A DNA stretch of 64,000 nt from Arachidicoccus sp. BS20 (GTDB lineage: Bacteria; Bacteroidota; Bacteroidia; Chitinophagales; Chitinophagaceae): contig NZ_CP015971.1 of assembly GCF_001659705.1 (NCBI RefSeq), positions 310,001-374,000 of the forward strand, in the 5' to 3' direction. This document shows, piece by piece, positions 1 through 9,051 of this stretch. Each line of letters begins with the position of its first letter. The first letter of the stretch is position 1. The notes under the pieces are model-generated. The model searched no databases. It saw only the letters and a list, made by a program, of their open reading frames with translations, and had not been told where the DNA came from. A program made the translations under genes and the position numbers.

Positions 1-2
1 GC

Positions 3-2336
3 AACTACCAAGGCAATCATGGCGAAGATGTGAAAGAATTGTATTATTATTTGGACAATATTCCTTCGCATTATTATATGCACTATCTATACAAATATCC
101 GCAGCAAAAATTTCCGTATGAACAACTTATTGAAGAAAATAAAAACCGTTCAACGCTTGACCCTGAATATGAAATTTTAGATACGGGAATTTTTGATAAT
201 AATGAATATTTTGATGTCAATATTGTTTATGCAAAATATGGCAAAAACGACATTGGTATAAAAATAGAAATCGTAAACCGTTCGGCAGACTCTGCGCAGC
301 TAAAGGTATTACCCACATTATGGTTTTATAATCGCTGGCAATATGATGAAAATATTCAGAAGCCGATGTTGACTGAACTAAACAATAATTCTGTCCATGC
401 TTCGCATCCAAGACTGGGCGATTATTATTTTTATTTTCCAGACACAGAAGAAAGATTTTACACGGACAATGAAACAAATTATACCGGTATCACGATGCAG
501 ATAGACGAGAATATTTTTACCAAAGACGCTATTCAGCGGGCTGTTATTCACAATGAAAATGCAGACGCTTTGAAAGTGCGGAAACAGGGTACAAAATTCT
601 CTCCAGTATATGATTTGTCTTTTAACGGGCATGAAGCAAAGACATTATATTTACGATTGTCCAAAGAGAAAATGGATGAACCTTTTCTTCAGGGTTCGGA
701 ATATATTTTCGATTTAAGAAAAAAAGAAGCTGACGAATTTTACAGCACCATCATTCCGCAACATTTGTCAGACGATATAAAAAATATTCAGCGGCAGGCA
801 TTTGCGGGGTTGCTTTGGAACAAGCAATATTACCATTTCGATATTGAAAAATGGCTGGCTAAAGGCGACGGCATTGTAGCCAATAATGATGCCCGGCAAA
901 AAGGTCGGAACTGGGATTGGCAACACCTCAAAAATCAGGATATAATTCTGATGCCCGACAAGTGGGAATATCCTTGGTATGCCGCGTGGGATCTGGCTTT
1001 CCACTGTATTGCAATGGCACGGATTGATGTGGTTTTTGCGAAGCATCAACTGTCGCTTATCATGCGCGAATGGTACATGAAACCCGATGGACAGCTGCCT
1101 GCTTATGAATGGAGTTTCAGCGATGTAAATCCTCCGTTACAGGCTTGGTCGGCATTGCAGATTTATCAGATTGAGAAACAACAAAAAGGTGAAGGCGATG
1201 TTCATTTTCTTAAAAAGGTTTTTCAAAAATTACTCATCAATTTTACCTGGTGGATTAATCGAAAAGACCCGAACGGCAACAATATTTTTGAAGGCGGATT
1301 TTTGGGGTTGGATAATATCGGTGTATTCAATCGCAATATGCCGTTGCACAGCAACGTTCAGCTTGAGCAAGCCGACGGTACAAGCTGGATGGGTATGTAT
1401 GCCCTCAATATGATGGATATAGCGTTGGAAATTGCCTTGCACGACGATTCGTTTGAAGACATGGCAACCAAGTTTTTCGAGCACTTTGTGCTGATTGCCG
1501 AAGCCTTGAACGAACTCGGAATGTGGAATGAAGATGATAAATTTTATTACGACACGCTTGCCGTGAAAGGTGCTCCGCCGCTGCATTTGCGCATACAAAG
1601 CATTGTTGGTTTGACCACAATGTTTGCCGTTTCCGTAATTAAAAAACAACCGTTGAAACGGTTGAAAGATTTTACAAAACGCATCAGCTGGTTTGAAGAT
1701 TACCGTAAAGAAAACGGCAAGTTTTGGCCCAACGAAGAAAAACATGGCAGCGATAAAATTTTGTTGTCCATGATTCCGAAAGAGCGGCTTGTTTATTTAT
1801 TGCAGCGAGTGCTGAACGAAAATGAGTTTCTTAGTGATGGCGGTATTCGCGGACTTTCAAAGTATCATGAAGCACATCCTTACCAGGTTACGATTGATGG
1901 TATTGATTACAGTATTCAGTATGACCCGGCAGATGCAACTTCCGATTTTTTTGGCGGCAACAGCAACTGGCGCGGACCTATTTGGCTGCCGATAAATTAT
2001 TTATTAATTCAAAGTTTATTGAAGTACGGACAGTTTTACGGCGACAGCTTAAAGGTCGAATTTCCTGCGGGTTCGGGCAATGAATTGAACCTGCTCGATG
2101 TTGCAACAGAATTGACGAAGCGTGTTATCAGTCTTTTTGTGAAAGATGAAAACGGCAGAAGAATACTGAATGGAAAAGAGTACGATTGGTTTTATGAAAA
2201 GCCTGAGAATACTGATTTGGTGCTGTTTTACGAATATTTCAACGGCGACAGCGGACGTGGTTTAGGCGCGAGCCATCAAACAGGCTGGACGGCGCTGGTT
2301 GCGGAATTGATGTTGCAGATTCATTATAAGTTATAG
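3..2336 (+). CDS. MGH1/GH63-like glycosidase, 5' truncated by the window edge
   Basis: Predicted (alpha/alpha)6-barrel glycoside hydrolase of the glucosidase / mannosylglycerate-hydrolase-like (MGH1, GH63-related) group, likely acting on alpha-linked glucosides; the substrate cannot be read from sequence. The frame is open from base 3 and codes NYQGNHGEDVKELYYYLDN, a segment that in this family lies well inside the protein, so the GTG at 30 is not the real start and the N-terminal part is upstream. Typical blocks are visible: an aromatic WEYPWYAAWD stretch, a YDTL segment after a GMWNEDDKF motif, and GGNSNWRGPIW near the C-terminus. About 778 residues are present; family members are usually 850-900. 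A NUDIX gene follows 35 nt downstream. The family call is firm, the substrate is not. Confidence 0.85.
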   Translation, partial: NYQGNHGEDVKELYYYLDNIPSHYYMHYLYKYPQQKFPYEQLIEENKNRSTLDPEYEILDTGIFDNNEYFDVNIVYAKYGKNDIGIKIEIVNRSADSAQLKVLPTLWFYNRWQYDENIQKPMLTELNNNSVHASHPRLGDYYFYFPDTEERFYTDNETNYTGITMQIDENIFTKDAIQRAVIHNENADALKVRKQGTKFSPVYDLSFNGHEAKTLYLRLSKEKMDEPFLQGSEYIFDLRKKEADEFYSTIIPQHLSDDIKNIQRQAFAGLLWNKQYYHFDIEKWLAKGDGIVANNDARQKGRNWDWQHLKNQDIILMPDKWEYPWYAAWDLAFHCIAMARIDVVFAKHQLSLIMREWYMKPDGQLPAYEWSFSDVNPPLQAWSALQIYQIEKQQKGEGDVHFLKKVFQKLLINFTWWINRKDPNGNNIFEGGFLGLDNIGVFNRNMPLHSNVQLEQADGTSWMGMYALNMMDIALEIALHDDSFEDMATKFFEHFVLIAEALNELGMWNEDDKFYYDTLAVKGAPPLHLRIQSIVGLTTMFAVSVIKKQPLKRLKDFTKRISWFEDYRKENGKFWPNEEKHGSDKILLSMIPKERLVYLLQRVLNENEFLSDGGIRGLSKYHEAHPYQVTIDGIDYSIQYDPADATSDFFGGNSNWRGPIWLPINYLLIQSLLKYGQFYGDSLKVEFPAGSGNELNLLDVATELTKRVISLFVKDENGRRILNGKEYDWFYEKPENTDLVLFYEYFNGDSGRGLGASHQTGWTALVAELMLQIHYKL

Positions 2337-2371
2337 AATAGATTCCAACGTAAAGTTTTAAACAAAATTTT

Positions 2372-2917
2372 ATGCAACAGCATGAAAATCCATGGACAAT
2401 TATTTCTTCAAAAAATATTTATGATAATCCATGGCTCAATCTCACGGAATATAAAGTCATTAATCCTTCAGGCGGCGGCGGTATTTACGGCAAAGTGCAT
2501 TTTAAAAACCGTGCAATCGGTATTGTTGCATTGGACAATGAAAACAATATTTTTCTCGTAGGGCAGTATCGTTTTCCTACCGAACGTTACAGTTGGGAAT
2601 TGCCCGAAGGTGGCGGCGCGTTGGATGAGGAACCGCTGAAAGCCGCGCAGCGAGAGCTTTTGGAAGAAACAGGACTCGTTGCAAATGATTGGCAAGAGCT
2701 GATGCGAATGGAACTTTCCAATTCCGTAACGGACGAAGAAGCGATTGTTTATCTTGCAAAAAACTTGACGCAACACGAAGCCAAACCCGAAGAAACAGAA
2801 GATTTGCAAACCATAAAATTGCCTTTTGAAGAGGTTCTCACAAAAGTAATGAACGGCGGAATCACAGACAGTATTACGGTTGCCGCGATTCTGAAGTTGA
2901 AAGTATTAGGATACTGA
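2372..2917 (+). CDS. NUDIX hydrolase, ADP-ribose pyrophosphatase-like
   Basis: Hydrolyses a nucleoside diphosphate linked to another group, most likely ADP-ribose or an ADP-sugar. The complete Nudix box spans residues about 80-102 (G80, E86, R94-E95, E98-E99, G101), with the metal-binding REx2EE core as RELLEE. The preceding YSWELPEGG segment is typical of ADP-sugar pyrophosphatases. At 181 residues it has the normal length for this group. It starts at an ATG 35 nt after the glycosidase stop, so it may be cotranscribed with it. The exact substrate is inference. Confidence 0.85.
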   Translation: MQQHENPWTIISSKNIYDNPWLNLTEYKVINPSGGGGIYGKVHFKNRAIGIVALDNENNIFLVGQYRFPTERYSWELPEGGGALDEEPLKAAQRELLEETGLVANDWQELMRMELSNSVTDEEAIVYLAKNLTQHEAKPEETEDLQTIKLPFEEVLTKVMNGGITDSITVAAILKLKVLGY

Positions 2918-2938
2918 ATTGAGAACACAAGACGGAAA

Positions 2939-3997
2939 TCAACTTTGATTTTCTTTCGGTATAAACAACGTTTGAGTAGGGTAAGCGAAGCCGATGTTGC
3001 GTTCAGAAAATTCGCGGAAAATGGCGAAATTTATTTTTTGCAATATATCCATGTATTGATTATAATCGCCGGTAAGTACATAAAATACTACTTCGTATTT
3101 TAGGCTGTATGCGCCGTAGCTTGCAAAATGCGCCCGGTCGAATGTTACATTTTCCTGCGTCCCGACTATGCTTTTCAAAAGGCTTGGAATTTCTTCCACG
3201 ACATCGGGCGGGGTCTCGTACACCACGTCTATCTGAAACAACACGCGTCTCTGTTGCATCTTTTTATAATTATGAACGCGCGAGTCTGTAAGGTCTTTGT
3301 TGGAAAAAACGACTTCTTCGCCGCTAAGGCTTTGCAGTCTTGTAGTTTTTATGCCAATATGATTGACCGTTCCCATTTTATCATCGACAATAATGAAGTC
3401 GCCAATCTCAAACGGACGGTCGAAAAAAATCACGAAATAGCAAAATAAATCGCTCAGTATATTTTGCGAAGCCAACGCAATGGCAACACCGCCGATTCCC
3501 AATCCGGTAATGACCGTAGTTACGTTATATCCAAAATTATCCAAGAGAAAAATTGCCGCAATGCTCCACAATACAATATTGATAATGATGAGCATTCCCC
3601 TGATTTCTTTGCTGCGCGATTCTTCGTAATTATTGTGTTGCAGGTAAAAATGTAAGCCGTATTCGATTAGCATGGTAACGAGCCGCAAAAGATAAAACGT
3701 AATTACCACAATCATGATGTTGTGGATAGCGGTTTCGGCTTTTGCAGGAAAATTGAGATAGTTCAATGCCATATAAACGACAAAAATATACAGCGCCGGA
3801 ACGGCTGTTTTTTCAAGTGCTTTTACAATAAAATCGTCGATAGTAACAGCAGTACGTTCGGCAATTTTTTTCAACCTTGTAAGAACAATGCTTTTTAAGA
3901 TTCTGATACATAAAAAGCCAATGATAACAATAGCTAATGTTATAACATAATCTTTGACTGTATTACCTCCAAAAGTGTGATTCAAGTAATCATTCAT
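2939..3997 (-). CDS. MscS-family small-conductance mechanosensitive channel
   Basis: Inner-membrane channel that opens under membrane tension to release solutes during osmotic downshock. The first ~190 residues hold several hydrophobic segments. They are followed by the pore-lining helix pattern TGLGIGGVAIALASQN and then the beta domain with DRPFEIGDFI and MGTVNHIGIKTT, the classic MscS core. The C-terminal ~100 residues form the alpha/beta cage domain. At 352 residues it is slightly longer than E. coli MscS (286) because of extra N-terminal membrane segments. It faces the NUDIX gene and stands alone. The family is certain; gating behaviour is inferred. Confidence 0.92.
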   Translation of the reverse strand: MNDYLNHTFGGNTVKDYVITLAIVIIGFLCIRILKSIVLTRLKKIAERTAVTIDDFIVKALEKTAVPALYIFVVYMALNYLNFPAKAETAIHNIMIVVITFYLLRLVTMLIEYGLHFYLQHNNYEESRSKEIRGMLIIINIVLWSIAAIFLLDNFGYNVTTVITGLGIGGVAIALASQNILSDLFCYFVIFFDRPFEIGDFIIVDDKMGTVNHIGIKTTRLQSLSGEEVVFSNKDLTDSRVHNYKKMQQRRVLFQIDVVYETPPDVVEEIPSLLKSIVGTQENVTFDRAHFASYGAYSLKYEVVFYVLTGDYNQYMDILQKINFAIFREFSERNIGFAYPTQTLFIPKENQS

Positions 3998-4187
3998 AAA
4001 TAAAAAATATTTCTTCGGAAATACGATTCCGGTAGTTAATTGAATGCAGCTACATTCTGTGAAAAAATGCCGCAGATAAGTGAAACGGCTTGTAATGGAG
4101 TTGTAAAGATAAGAAAAATTGGCAAGCCGGAAAAACAGCTGACCCTTTAATGAAGCAATCTTGGTTTAAATTTTTGTTATCAAACGC

Positions 4188-4781
4188 TTATCTTAGCTTG
4201 TTTGGAATAGATTCCAACAATTTAATTCTGCCTTTCAGTTTACGTTCTTCAGCATTGAAATTGAGCCAATGAAATTTCTTCAAACCAATCTTATTAAACG
4301 TTCCTTTCTTCATGATTTTCACAATCGGGTTGCCGTACCAAAACTGATAAATGACGGTTGGCGTACCTGAAACAGTCATCACATAAATATCGGGATTTTT
4401 TTGTTGCAGCTTTGCCAAATCACCCGATTGTACGCGCCCTTTCGCCAACACTTTATCAATAAAACCTTTGGTGGAAGCAGGCATACTTTCCCACCAAACC
4501 GGAAAGATGAAAATGATTTTATCTGCTGTTATTAATCGTTGAAAATAATCATCAGTTTGTTGGTCAATAAACGGTTGTGTGCGCCATGCGACAAGGTCTT
4601 CACGCGACATTACAGGATTAAAATTATCGGCTCGTAAATCAATCAAATCAACTTCGCCGCCGCGCGCTTCGATAGTTTCCTTAACCTTTTTATAAACAGC
4701 CGCAGAAAAGGAACGATTGTGTGGTTCATTTTCGGATGCCTGTATTCCGTAAGGATGGTCGAAGATGATGGCTGCTTTCAT
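4188..4781 (-). CDS. NAD(P)H oxidoreductase, flavodoxin-like fold (KefF/MdaB type)
   Basis: Predicted FMN/FAD-dependent NAD(P)H:quinone-type reductase with a flavodoxin-like fold. The N-terminus KAAIIFDHPYG is the first strand and phosphate-binding loop. IFIFPVWWESMPASTKGFID is the typical FPxWW...PA.lKG(w/f)iD motif of this family. The frame extends upstream to 4847, but the ATG at 4781 puts MKAAII at the N-terminus and gives 197 residues, the usual size, so the upstream 22 codons are left out. The protein is cytoplasmic. The gene sits downstream of hicA on the same strand with a 77-nt gap. Related proteins include KefF potassium-efflux regulators and drug modulators; no KefC gene is visible nearby. 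Confidence 0.85.
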   Translation of the reverse strand: MKAAIIFDHPYGIQASENEPHNRSFSAAVYKKVKETIEARGGEVDLIDLRADNFNPVMSREDLVAWRTQPFIDQQTDDYFQRLITADKIIFIFPVWWESMPASTKGFIDKVLAKGRVQSGDLAKLQQKNPDIYVMTVSGTPTVIYQFWYGNPIVKIMKKGTFNKIGLKKFHWLNFNAEERKLKGRIKLLESIPNKLR

Positions 4782-4858
4782 TTGCTTATTTTTTGTTGCA
4801 CAAAATTCGGCAGTTGTTCGCGTTGGAGCGATAACATTTGTTATCAAATCATCCGGAA

Positions 4859-5050
4859 TTATTTGATTGGATATTTGGGGATTCCTAATTGTTTACATAT
4901 TGCCCAACAAGTAAGTTTGTTAATAGCGGGGTGGCGCGGCACAGAAGTTTGCTTTGAATTTTTCTCCCATATTTCGTGTTTGTTGCCTTGTCTCAACAAG
5001 GAACATCCATTGGTTTTTAAATGACGGATAAAGTCTTTGTACTTTATCAT
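4859..5050 (-). CDS. hicA: HicA-type mRNA interferase toxin
   Basis: Small toxin of the HicAB family with a double-stranded RNA-binding-like fold; homologues cleave mRNA independently of the ribosome. The sequence shows the family pattern: an N-terminal helix, NGCSLLRQGNKHEIW with the conserved glycine and histidine (H25), the VPRHPAI segment and a C-terminal ICKQLGIP helix. At 63 residues it is a full-length member. It starts 4 nt after the hicB stop, so translation is probably coupled. The antitoxin comes first in the operon; in the classical E. coli locus the toxin comes first. Confidence 0.85.
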   Translation of the reverse strand: MIKYKDFIRHLKTNGCSLLRQGNKHEIWEKNSKQTSVPRHPAINKLTCWAICKQLGIPKYPIK

Positions 5051-5054
5051 AACA

Positions 5055-5306
5055 TTAAGCGTGAATGAGCAAATTAGATTGCATTACAGTGCGTGTCCGG
5101 GAAGAGCGCACGCGCGAACCGGCAGGTTTTTGCTGATACATTTTTACAAATTCCATAAAGGCGTCAATGGCATTTTCAATCGCCTCTTCTTTTGTTTTTC
5201 CCTGCGAAATGACGTGAGGGTATTCCTTTATTTGCGAAGCATAATAACCGCTTTCTTTATCGTAATCCAAAATAAAAGTTACCGGAATTGAATGAGATTT
5301 TTTCAT
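5055..5306 (-). CDS. hicB: HicB-type antitoxin
   Basis: Antitoxin partner of the HicA gene just downstream. It has the HicB core: beta strands around VTFILDYDKESGYYASQIKE, then SQGKTKEEAIENAIDAF, a partially degraded RNase H-like fold. At 83 residues it is short and has no recognisable C-terminal HTH or ribbon-helix-helix DNA-binding part, so autoregulation would need another factor or the basic tail (SRVRSSRTRT). A Bacteroidota -7 box lies 4 nt before the ATG, suggesting a leaderless message. The call rests on family pattern and gene pairing. Confidence 0.82.
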   Translation of the reverse strand: MKKSHSIPVTFILDYDKESGYYASQIKEYPHVISQGKTKEEAIENAIDAFMEFVKMYQQKPAGSRVRSSRTRTVMQSNLLIHA

Positions 5307-5310
5307 ACAG

Positions 5311-5318
5311 CAAATGTA
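5311..5318 (-). promoter_or_regulatory. Putative -7 box of the hicBA operon
   Basis: On the minus strand the sequence reads TACATTTG followed by CTGT and the hicB ATG. This fits the Bacteroidota -7 consensus TAnnTTTG. The 4-nt spacing would put the transcription start at or next to the start codon. No clear -33 TTG was found at the expected distance. Confidence 0.45.
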
Positions 5319-5340
5319 AATATTTTTTGTTTGTTTTTTA

Positions 5341-5916
5341 TTATTCCCCTTTCGCCATCTTACTTTTTATCCTGCTTAAATGAACTTTTGTAATACCGAG
5401 ATAAGACGCGATATAATGTTGCGGCACACGCTGTATAATTTGCGGATTATCATTTATTAAATTCAAATAACGTTGCTGCGGCGTATCTTTTATAAATGAT
5501 AAAAAGTGTTTCATGTAATTAAAGGTGCGTTCAAATATAGCGTCGATAAAGGCTTCGCGAAGCGCAGGAATGTTTTTTATTTCTTCAAAAATTTTATTGA
5601 AATCTTTTTTATGAATGTACCACAATACACATGGTTCAATAGTTTCAAGCGTTACAAGGCTCGGAATATTTTTTAGGAAACTTTCAATGGAAGAAACGGT
5701 GTTGTGCTCAAAGAAGAATTGAAATGTAATGTCTTTTCCGTCGTTGTTGAACCAGACACGCACGCAACCTTTTTCAATCAGAAATAATTTTCTGGCAATC
5801 TCGCCTTCTCTCAAAAGTATGGTTTTGGCAGGCGTTTCCATGCGCTTGAAATAACTTGTAAAGTCGTTCCATTGCGTGTCGTCGATGGGGAATTTATTTT
5901 TGAATTGGGAGAACAT
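5341..5916 (-). CDS. Crp/Fnr-family transcriptional regulator
   Basis: Predicted cytoplasmic transcription regulator. Residues about 20-120 form a cyclic-nucleotide-binding-type beta barrel (RMETPAKTILLREGEIARKLFLIEKGCVRVWF). The C-terminal region holds a winged helix with IASYLGITKVHLSRIKSKM as recognition helix. At 191 residues it is typical of the many Bacteroidota Crp/Fnr-like proteins whose ligand is unknown. No Fnr-type cysteine cluster is present, so an iron-sulfur oxygen sensor is unlikely. It is transcribed in the same direction as hicBA upstream of it, 34 nt after the HicB promoter region, and its target genes are unknown. Confidence 0.88.
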   Translation of the reverse strand: MFSQFKNKFPIDDTQWNDFTSYFKRMETPAKTILLREGEIARKLFLIEKGCVRVWFNNDGKDITFQFFFEHNTVSSIESFLKNIPSLVTLETIEPCVLWYIHKKDFNKIFEEIKNIPALREAFIDAIFERTFNYMKHFLSFIKDTPQQRYLNLINDNPQIIQRVPQHYIASYLGITKVHLSRIKSKMAKGE

Positions 5917-5942
5917 TTATTGAAGGTATGAAAAGTTACAAT

Positions 5943-6608
5943 TCAGTTCCGAGTCTCAATTCCTCTGCCTTCTCTGTGAGAAATTTTATACAACTTCATC
6001 CACTCAATCAACCCATAACTTGCAATGATAAACAGAATACCGTATTCAATCGAAATAAAACGAACTCCTTTTATTGCATAAACAAACACGCAGATAAAAT
6101 CGACCAACACCCAAAGCGCCCAGTTTTCCAAAATCCGTTTTGCGAGCAGTGCGTTGGCTACAATACTACACACGGCAACAAATGTATCTATGAACGGAAA
6201 CGCTGCAGGAACAGGAAATATTTTGGGCAATAAATGATGAATGTTTTTGACAATAAAACCGAAAATAATTGTAGAGATAATAATGATAAAAGTCAGTGTC
6301 CATCGCTGTTTCGGAGAAAGCAATGCAACCGGTTTGTCCTCTTGCCGGTGCTTGCTCCATTGTATCCAGCCGTAAATGCTGATGCAGAAAAAATAGATTT
6401 GCAAAAACATATCGGAATACAATCGCACCTGGTAAAAAATAATGAAGAATAAAATGATATTGACCAGCCCGACAGCCCAATTCCAGATGTTTTCACGCGC
6501 GCCGAGCCACACGCACAACAATCCGAAGATGGTACCGAAACATTCGATGTAGCTTAAGTTGTAGCCGAAAATGGTTACAAGTGTATTGTTGATGTCGAAG
6601 AAATTCAA
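5943..6608 (-). CDS. pnuC: PnuC-family vitamin transporter, probably for nicotinamide riboside
   Basis: Inner-membrane facilitator of the PnuC/SWEET-like family that imports nicotinamide riboside, which is trapped by phosphorylation in the cell. The 221 residues contain about seven hydrophobic segments, and the family's WxxW-type motifs are visible (WNWAVGLVNIILFF; ISIYGWIQWSKH; NWALWVLVDFI). The start overlaps the last 4 nt of nnr, so the two genes are translationally coupled. That partner, an NAD(P)H repair enzyme, supports nicotinamide riboside as substrate. PnuT (thiamine) and PnuX (riboflavin) are close relatives and cannot be excluded from sequence alone; no TPP or FMN riboswitch was seen upstream. 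Confidence 0.85.
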   Translation of the reverse strand: MNFFDINNTLVTIFGYNLSYIECFGTIFGLLCVWLGARENIWNWAVGLVNIILFFIIFYQVRLYSDMFLQIYFFCISIYGWIQWSKHRQEDKPVALLSPKQRWTLTFIIIISTIIFGFIVKNIHHLLPKIFPVPAAFPFIDTFVAVCSIVANALLAKRILENWALWVLVDFICVFVYAIKGVRFISIEYGILFIIASYGLIEWMKLYKISHREGRGIETRN

Positions 6609-8122
6609 AGCTGTATTGTTGCGTGTTGAATGTGTAAAAATGCTTTGCCTAAATGTTCCATCAAATCGTGTGCAATCAAGGCTTCCTGCGAATTTTCTTT
6701 GGCGGCAATATCGCCCGAAAGCCCGTGCAGATACACACCGAGCTTTGCCGCATTTTCAGAAGAATATCCTTGCGCCAACAAACTTGTAATGATGCCTGTA
6801 AGTACGTCGCCGCTGCCCGCAGTTGCCATGCCTGCATTTCCTGTGAGGTTGTAAAAACATTTCCCTTGAGGCGTGCAAACTGCCGTTCGATGCCCTTTCA
6901 GCACGATGATAATGTTATGTTCTTTTGCTTTTTGTATAGCCAAATCCGTTTGTTCCAAAGAAGAATTTGCTTTGCCAAATAATCTTTCAAATTCTTTCGG
7001 GTGCGGTGTAAGGACGGAGTTTGCAGGAACTAAAGACAATAATTTTTCTTTGTTTTGCGAAATAATATTCAACGCATCAGCATCAATTACTAAGGGGTTT
7101 TTATAATTATTTAAAAATGTTTCCATCGCTTTTGCAGAAACATCATTTGTTCCAAATCCTTGTCCCATACCAATTACAGCATTTTCCTCTGCAACTATTT
7201 TTTCTACAAAATCTTTTCCCGCATTTTCAAACATAGCTTCGGGGACGAAAGTTTGCAATACGTTGTAACCGCATTCCGGCGCTTGCACAAAAACTTTACC
7301 CGCGCCCGCGCGTAATGCGGCTTTCGCGCTCAAAGCCACCGCACCGATTTTGCCGTAACTTCCGCCAACTAAAACTGCCGTACCGAAAGTTCCTTTATGA
7401 CTGAATGGATTTCTTGGTTTGTACAAAGCATGAATATCGTTGATGCCGGTTGCATAAAAATCGCTTGAGGTTTCTTCTTCAAAAATTTTACTTAAGCCAA
7501 TATCGAGTATTTTAATCTTGCCCGCAAACTTCGCTGTTTCAGGATGCAGAAAACTTCTTTTATACGTTTGAAAACTTAACGTATAATCTGCTGAAAAGCA
7601 TGTAGCATCAACGTTTAAGAGCGTATCGGTAAATAATCCTGACGGAATATCAATAGAAATTTTTGTGTTGGATAATTTGTTTAACGCTTCAATTTGTTCC
7701 GCAAATTCTCCTTCCAGATTTCTGTTTAAACCTGTTCCGAAAATAGCATCAACAATAATTGCATCGCCTGGAATATTATTCAAATCAATCTCGTTCCAAT
7801 GCAGAATATTTTGCGGTGCGTATTCCTGCAACAATTTTAAATTGATAGAAGCATCGTTTGAAAATTCTTTTTCAGGGTTTAATAAAACGGCTTTCGCGTC
7901 ATAAGTTTCTTCAATCAGCAATCTTGTTAAAGCCAAACCGTCGCCACCGTTGTTGCCATTGCCGCAAACAATATAAATCGTTTTTTCTTCGGAATAATTA
8001 TTTTTAATCCATGTCAGACACGCATGGGCAGCGCGTTCCATCAATTCGTGTGAAGAAATGTTTTGCTCCGCAATAGTTGCAGCATCCCATTGTTTGATTT
8101 TTGCAGAAGAAAATATTTTCAT
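6605..8122 (-). CDS. nnr: Bifunctional NAD(P)H-hydrate epimerase / ADP-dependent dehydratase
   Basis: Repairs hydrated NADH and NADPH. The N-terminal domain epimerises the R and S hydrates and the C-terminal domain dehydrates the S form using ADP. The N-terminal YjeF/NnrE domain carries GNGNNGGDGLALTR at residues 54-67 and a DAIFGTG motif. The C-terminal ribokinase-like NnrD domain carries SHKGTFGTAVLVGGS, VIDADALN and the nucleotide-binding GNAGMATAGSGDVLTG near residue 435. At 505 residues it matches the E. coli fused form. It overlaps pnuC by 4 nt and precedes it in the operon, joining repair with precursor uptake. Confidence 0.95.
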   Translation of the reverse strand: MKIFSSAKIKQWDAATIAEQNISSHELMERAAHACLTWIKNNYSEEKTIYIVCGNGNNGGDGLALTRLLIEETYDAKAVLLNPEKEFSNDASINLKLLQEYAPQNILHWNEIDLNNIPGDAIIVDAIFGTGLNRNLEGEFAEQIEALNKLSNTKISIDIPSGLFTDTLLNVDATCFSADYTLSFQTYKRSFLHPETAKFAGKIKILDIGLSKIFEEETSSDFYATGINDIHALYKPRNPFSHKGTFGTAVLVGGSYGKIGAVALSAKAALRAGAGKVFVQAPECGYNVLQTFVPEAMFENAGKDFVEKIVAEENAVIGMGQGFGTNDVSAKAMETFLNNYKNPLVIDADALNIISQNKEKLLSLVPANSVLTPHPKEFERLFGKANSSLEQTDLAIQKAKEHNIIIVLKGHRTAVCTPQGKCFYNLTGNAGMATAGSGDVLTGIITSLLAQGYSSENAAKLGVYLHGLSGDIAAKENSQEALIAHDLMEHLGKAFLHIQHATIQL

Positions 8123-8268
8123 GGTAAGATTTTGGTTTCACACAGAGAACACAAAGAAAATAAGGCACAGAGGATATGATATTTACTATGCAAAAATTTA
8201 TATGCGAAAGGCAAAACTGGCATCTATTTTTCTCTGTATCTCAGTTACTCCGTGCGCCCTATGAGAAA

Positions 8269-9051
8269 TTATTTATTAAAAACTTCTTTTAAAAAATCCA
8301 ACATATATTGCCATGAGCGTTTATCGGAACTTGCATTGTAAGCCACGCCTTTGCTCATATCGTTGCCCGCCGTTTTATCCGTGAAAGAATGAACCGTATG
8401 TCCGAAATACATCATTTGATAATCCGCATTGCGCGCTTCCATTTCGTTGCGAATATCAATATCTGCATTTTTCGGTTGCGTTGGGTCATCGTTTCCGTGA
8501 AGAATTAAAACTTTAGGTTTTATCGCAGAAGTCGCGCCTGTCGGGTCTTTCAGCAAACCGCCATGGAAAGAAACGATACCTTTAATTGCCAGATTGCTTC
8601 GCGCAGCTTCAATTGCACCGAAGCCGCCGAAGCAATAGCCAATCACAACAATGTTATTTGGGTCTGCACCTTGTTTGATAATTTCATCAATTGCGGCTTG
8701 TATGCGCGCAATGTAAATTGTATAATCATCCACTTCATATTGATGTGCCAGTTTGCCTGCTTCGCTTGCATTTGCCGGACGAACTCCTTTGCCGTAAACG
8801 TCCGCGGCAAGCGCGTAATAACCAAGCGCGCTCAATCTGTCTGCCGTGTTTTTCTCGTGGTCGGTCAAACCCATCCATGCGTGTAAAATTACGATGCCCG
8901 GCGCTTTTCCCGCTTTTGCAGGTTTTCTTAAATAGCCTTGAAGTTCGGAGTTGCCTTGCTTATAAATAATGTCGTGTGCATTGTTTTGCGCACAAGCGCA
9001 GAACGAAAATAACAGGAAAGAAACGATGATGAGTGATTGTAACTTTTTCAT
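8269..9051 (-). CDS. Secreted dienelactone hydrolase-family protein
   Basis: Alpha/beta hydrolase of the dienelactone hydrolase family. A signal peptide covers residues 1-~21 (hydrophobic LIIVSFLLFSFCACAQ), so it is exported, probably to the periplasm; CAC is a weak alternative lipobox. The nucleophile elbow is GYCFGG with C140, as in true dienelactone hydrolases. LHGNDDP supplies the acid and GHTVHSF the catalytic histidine. At 260 residues it has the usual length. It is a single gene with no pathway partner nearby. The real substrate is unknown, since most Bacteroidota members are not in aromatic-degradation clusters. Confidence 0.88.
   Translation of the reverse strand: MKKLQSLIIVSFLLFSFCACAQNNAHDIIYKQGNSELQGYLRKPAKAGKAPGIVILHAWMGLTDHEKNTADRLSALGYYALAADVYGKGVRPANASEAGKLAHQYEVDDYTIYIARIQAAIDEIIKQGADPNNIVVIGYCFGGFGAIEAARSNLAIKGIVSFHGGLLKDPTGATSAIKPKVLILHGNDDPTQPKNADIDIRNEMEARNADYQMMYFGHTVHSFTDKTAGNDMSKGVAYNASSDKRSWQYMLDFLKEVFNK

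Noticed and set aside
1230-1745. Long minus-strand open frame (171 codons) inside the glycosidase gene
   Set aside because: It lies fully antisense to a well-supported gene, its residue composition is unlike a real protein, and it shows no motif.
8123-8268. Possible inverted repeat with CACAGAG/CTCTGT words upstream of nnr
   Set aside because: The arms match only in short words over 140 bp; too weak to list as a defined element.
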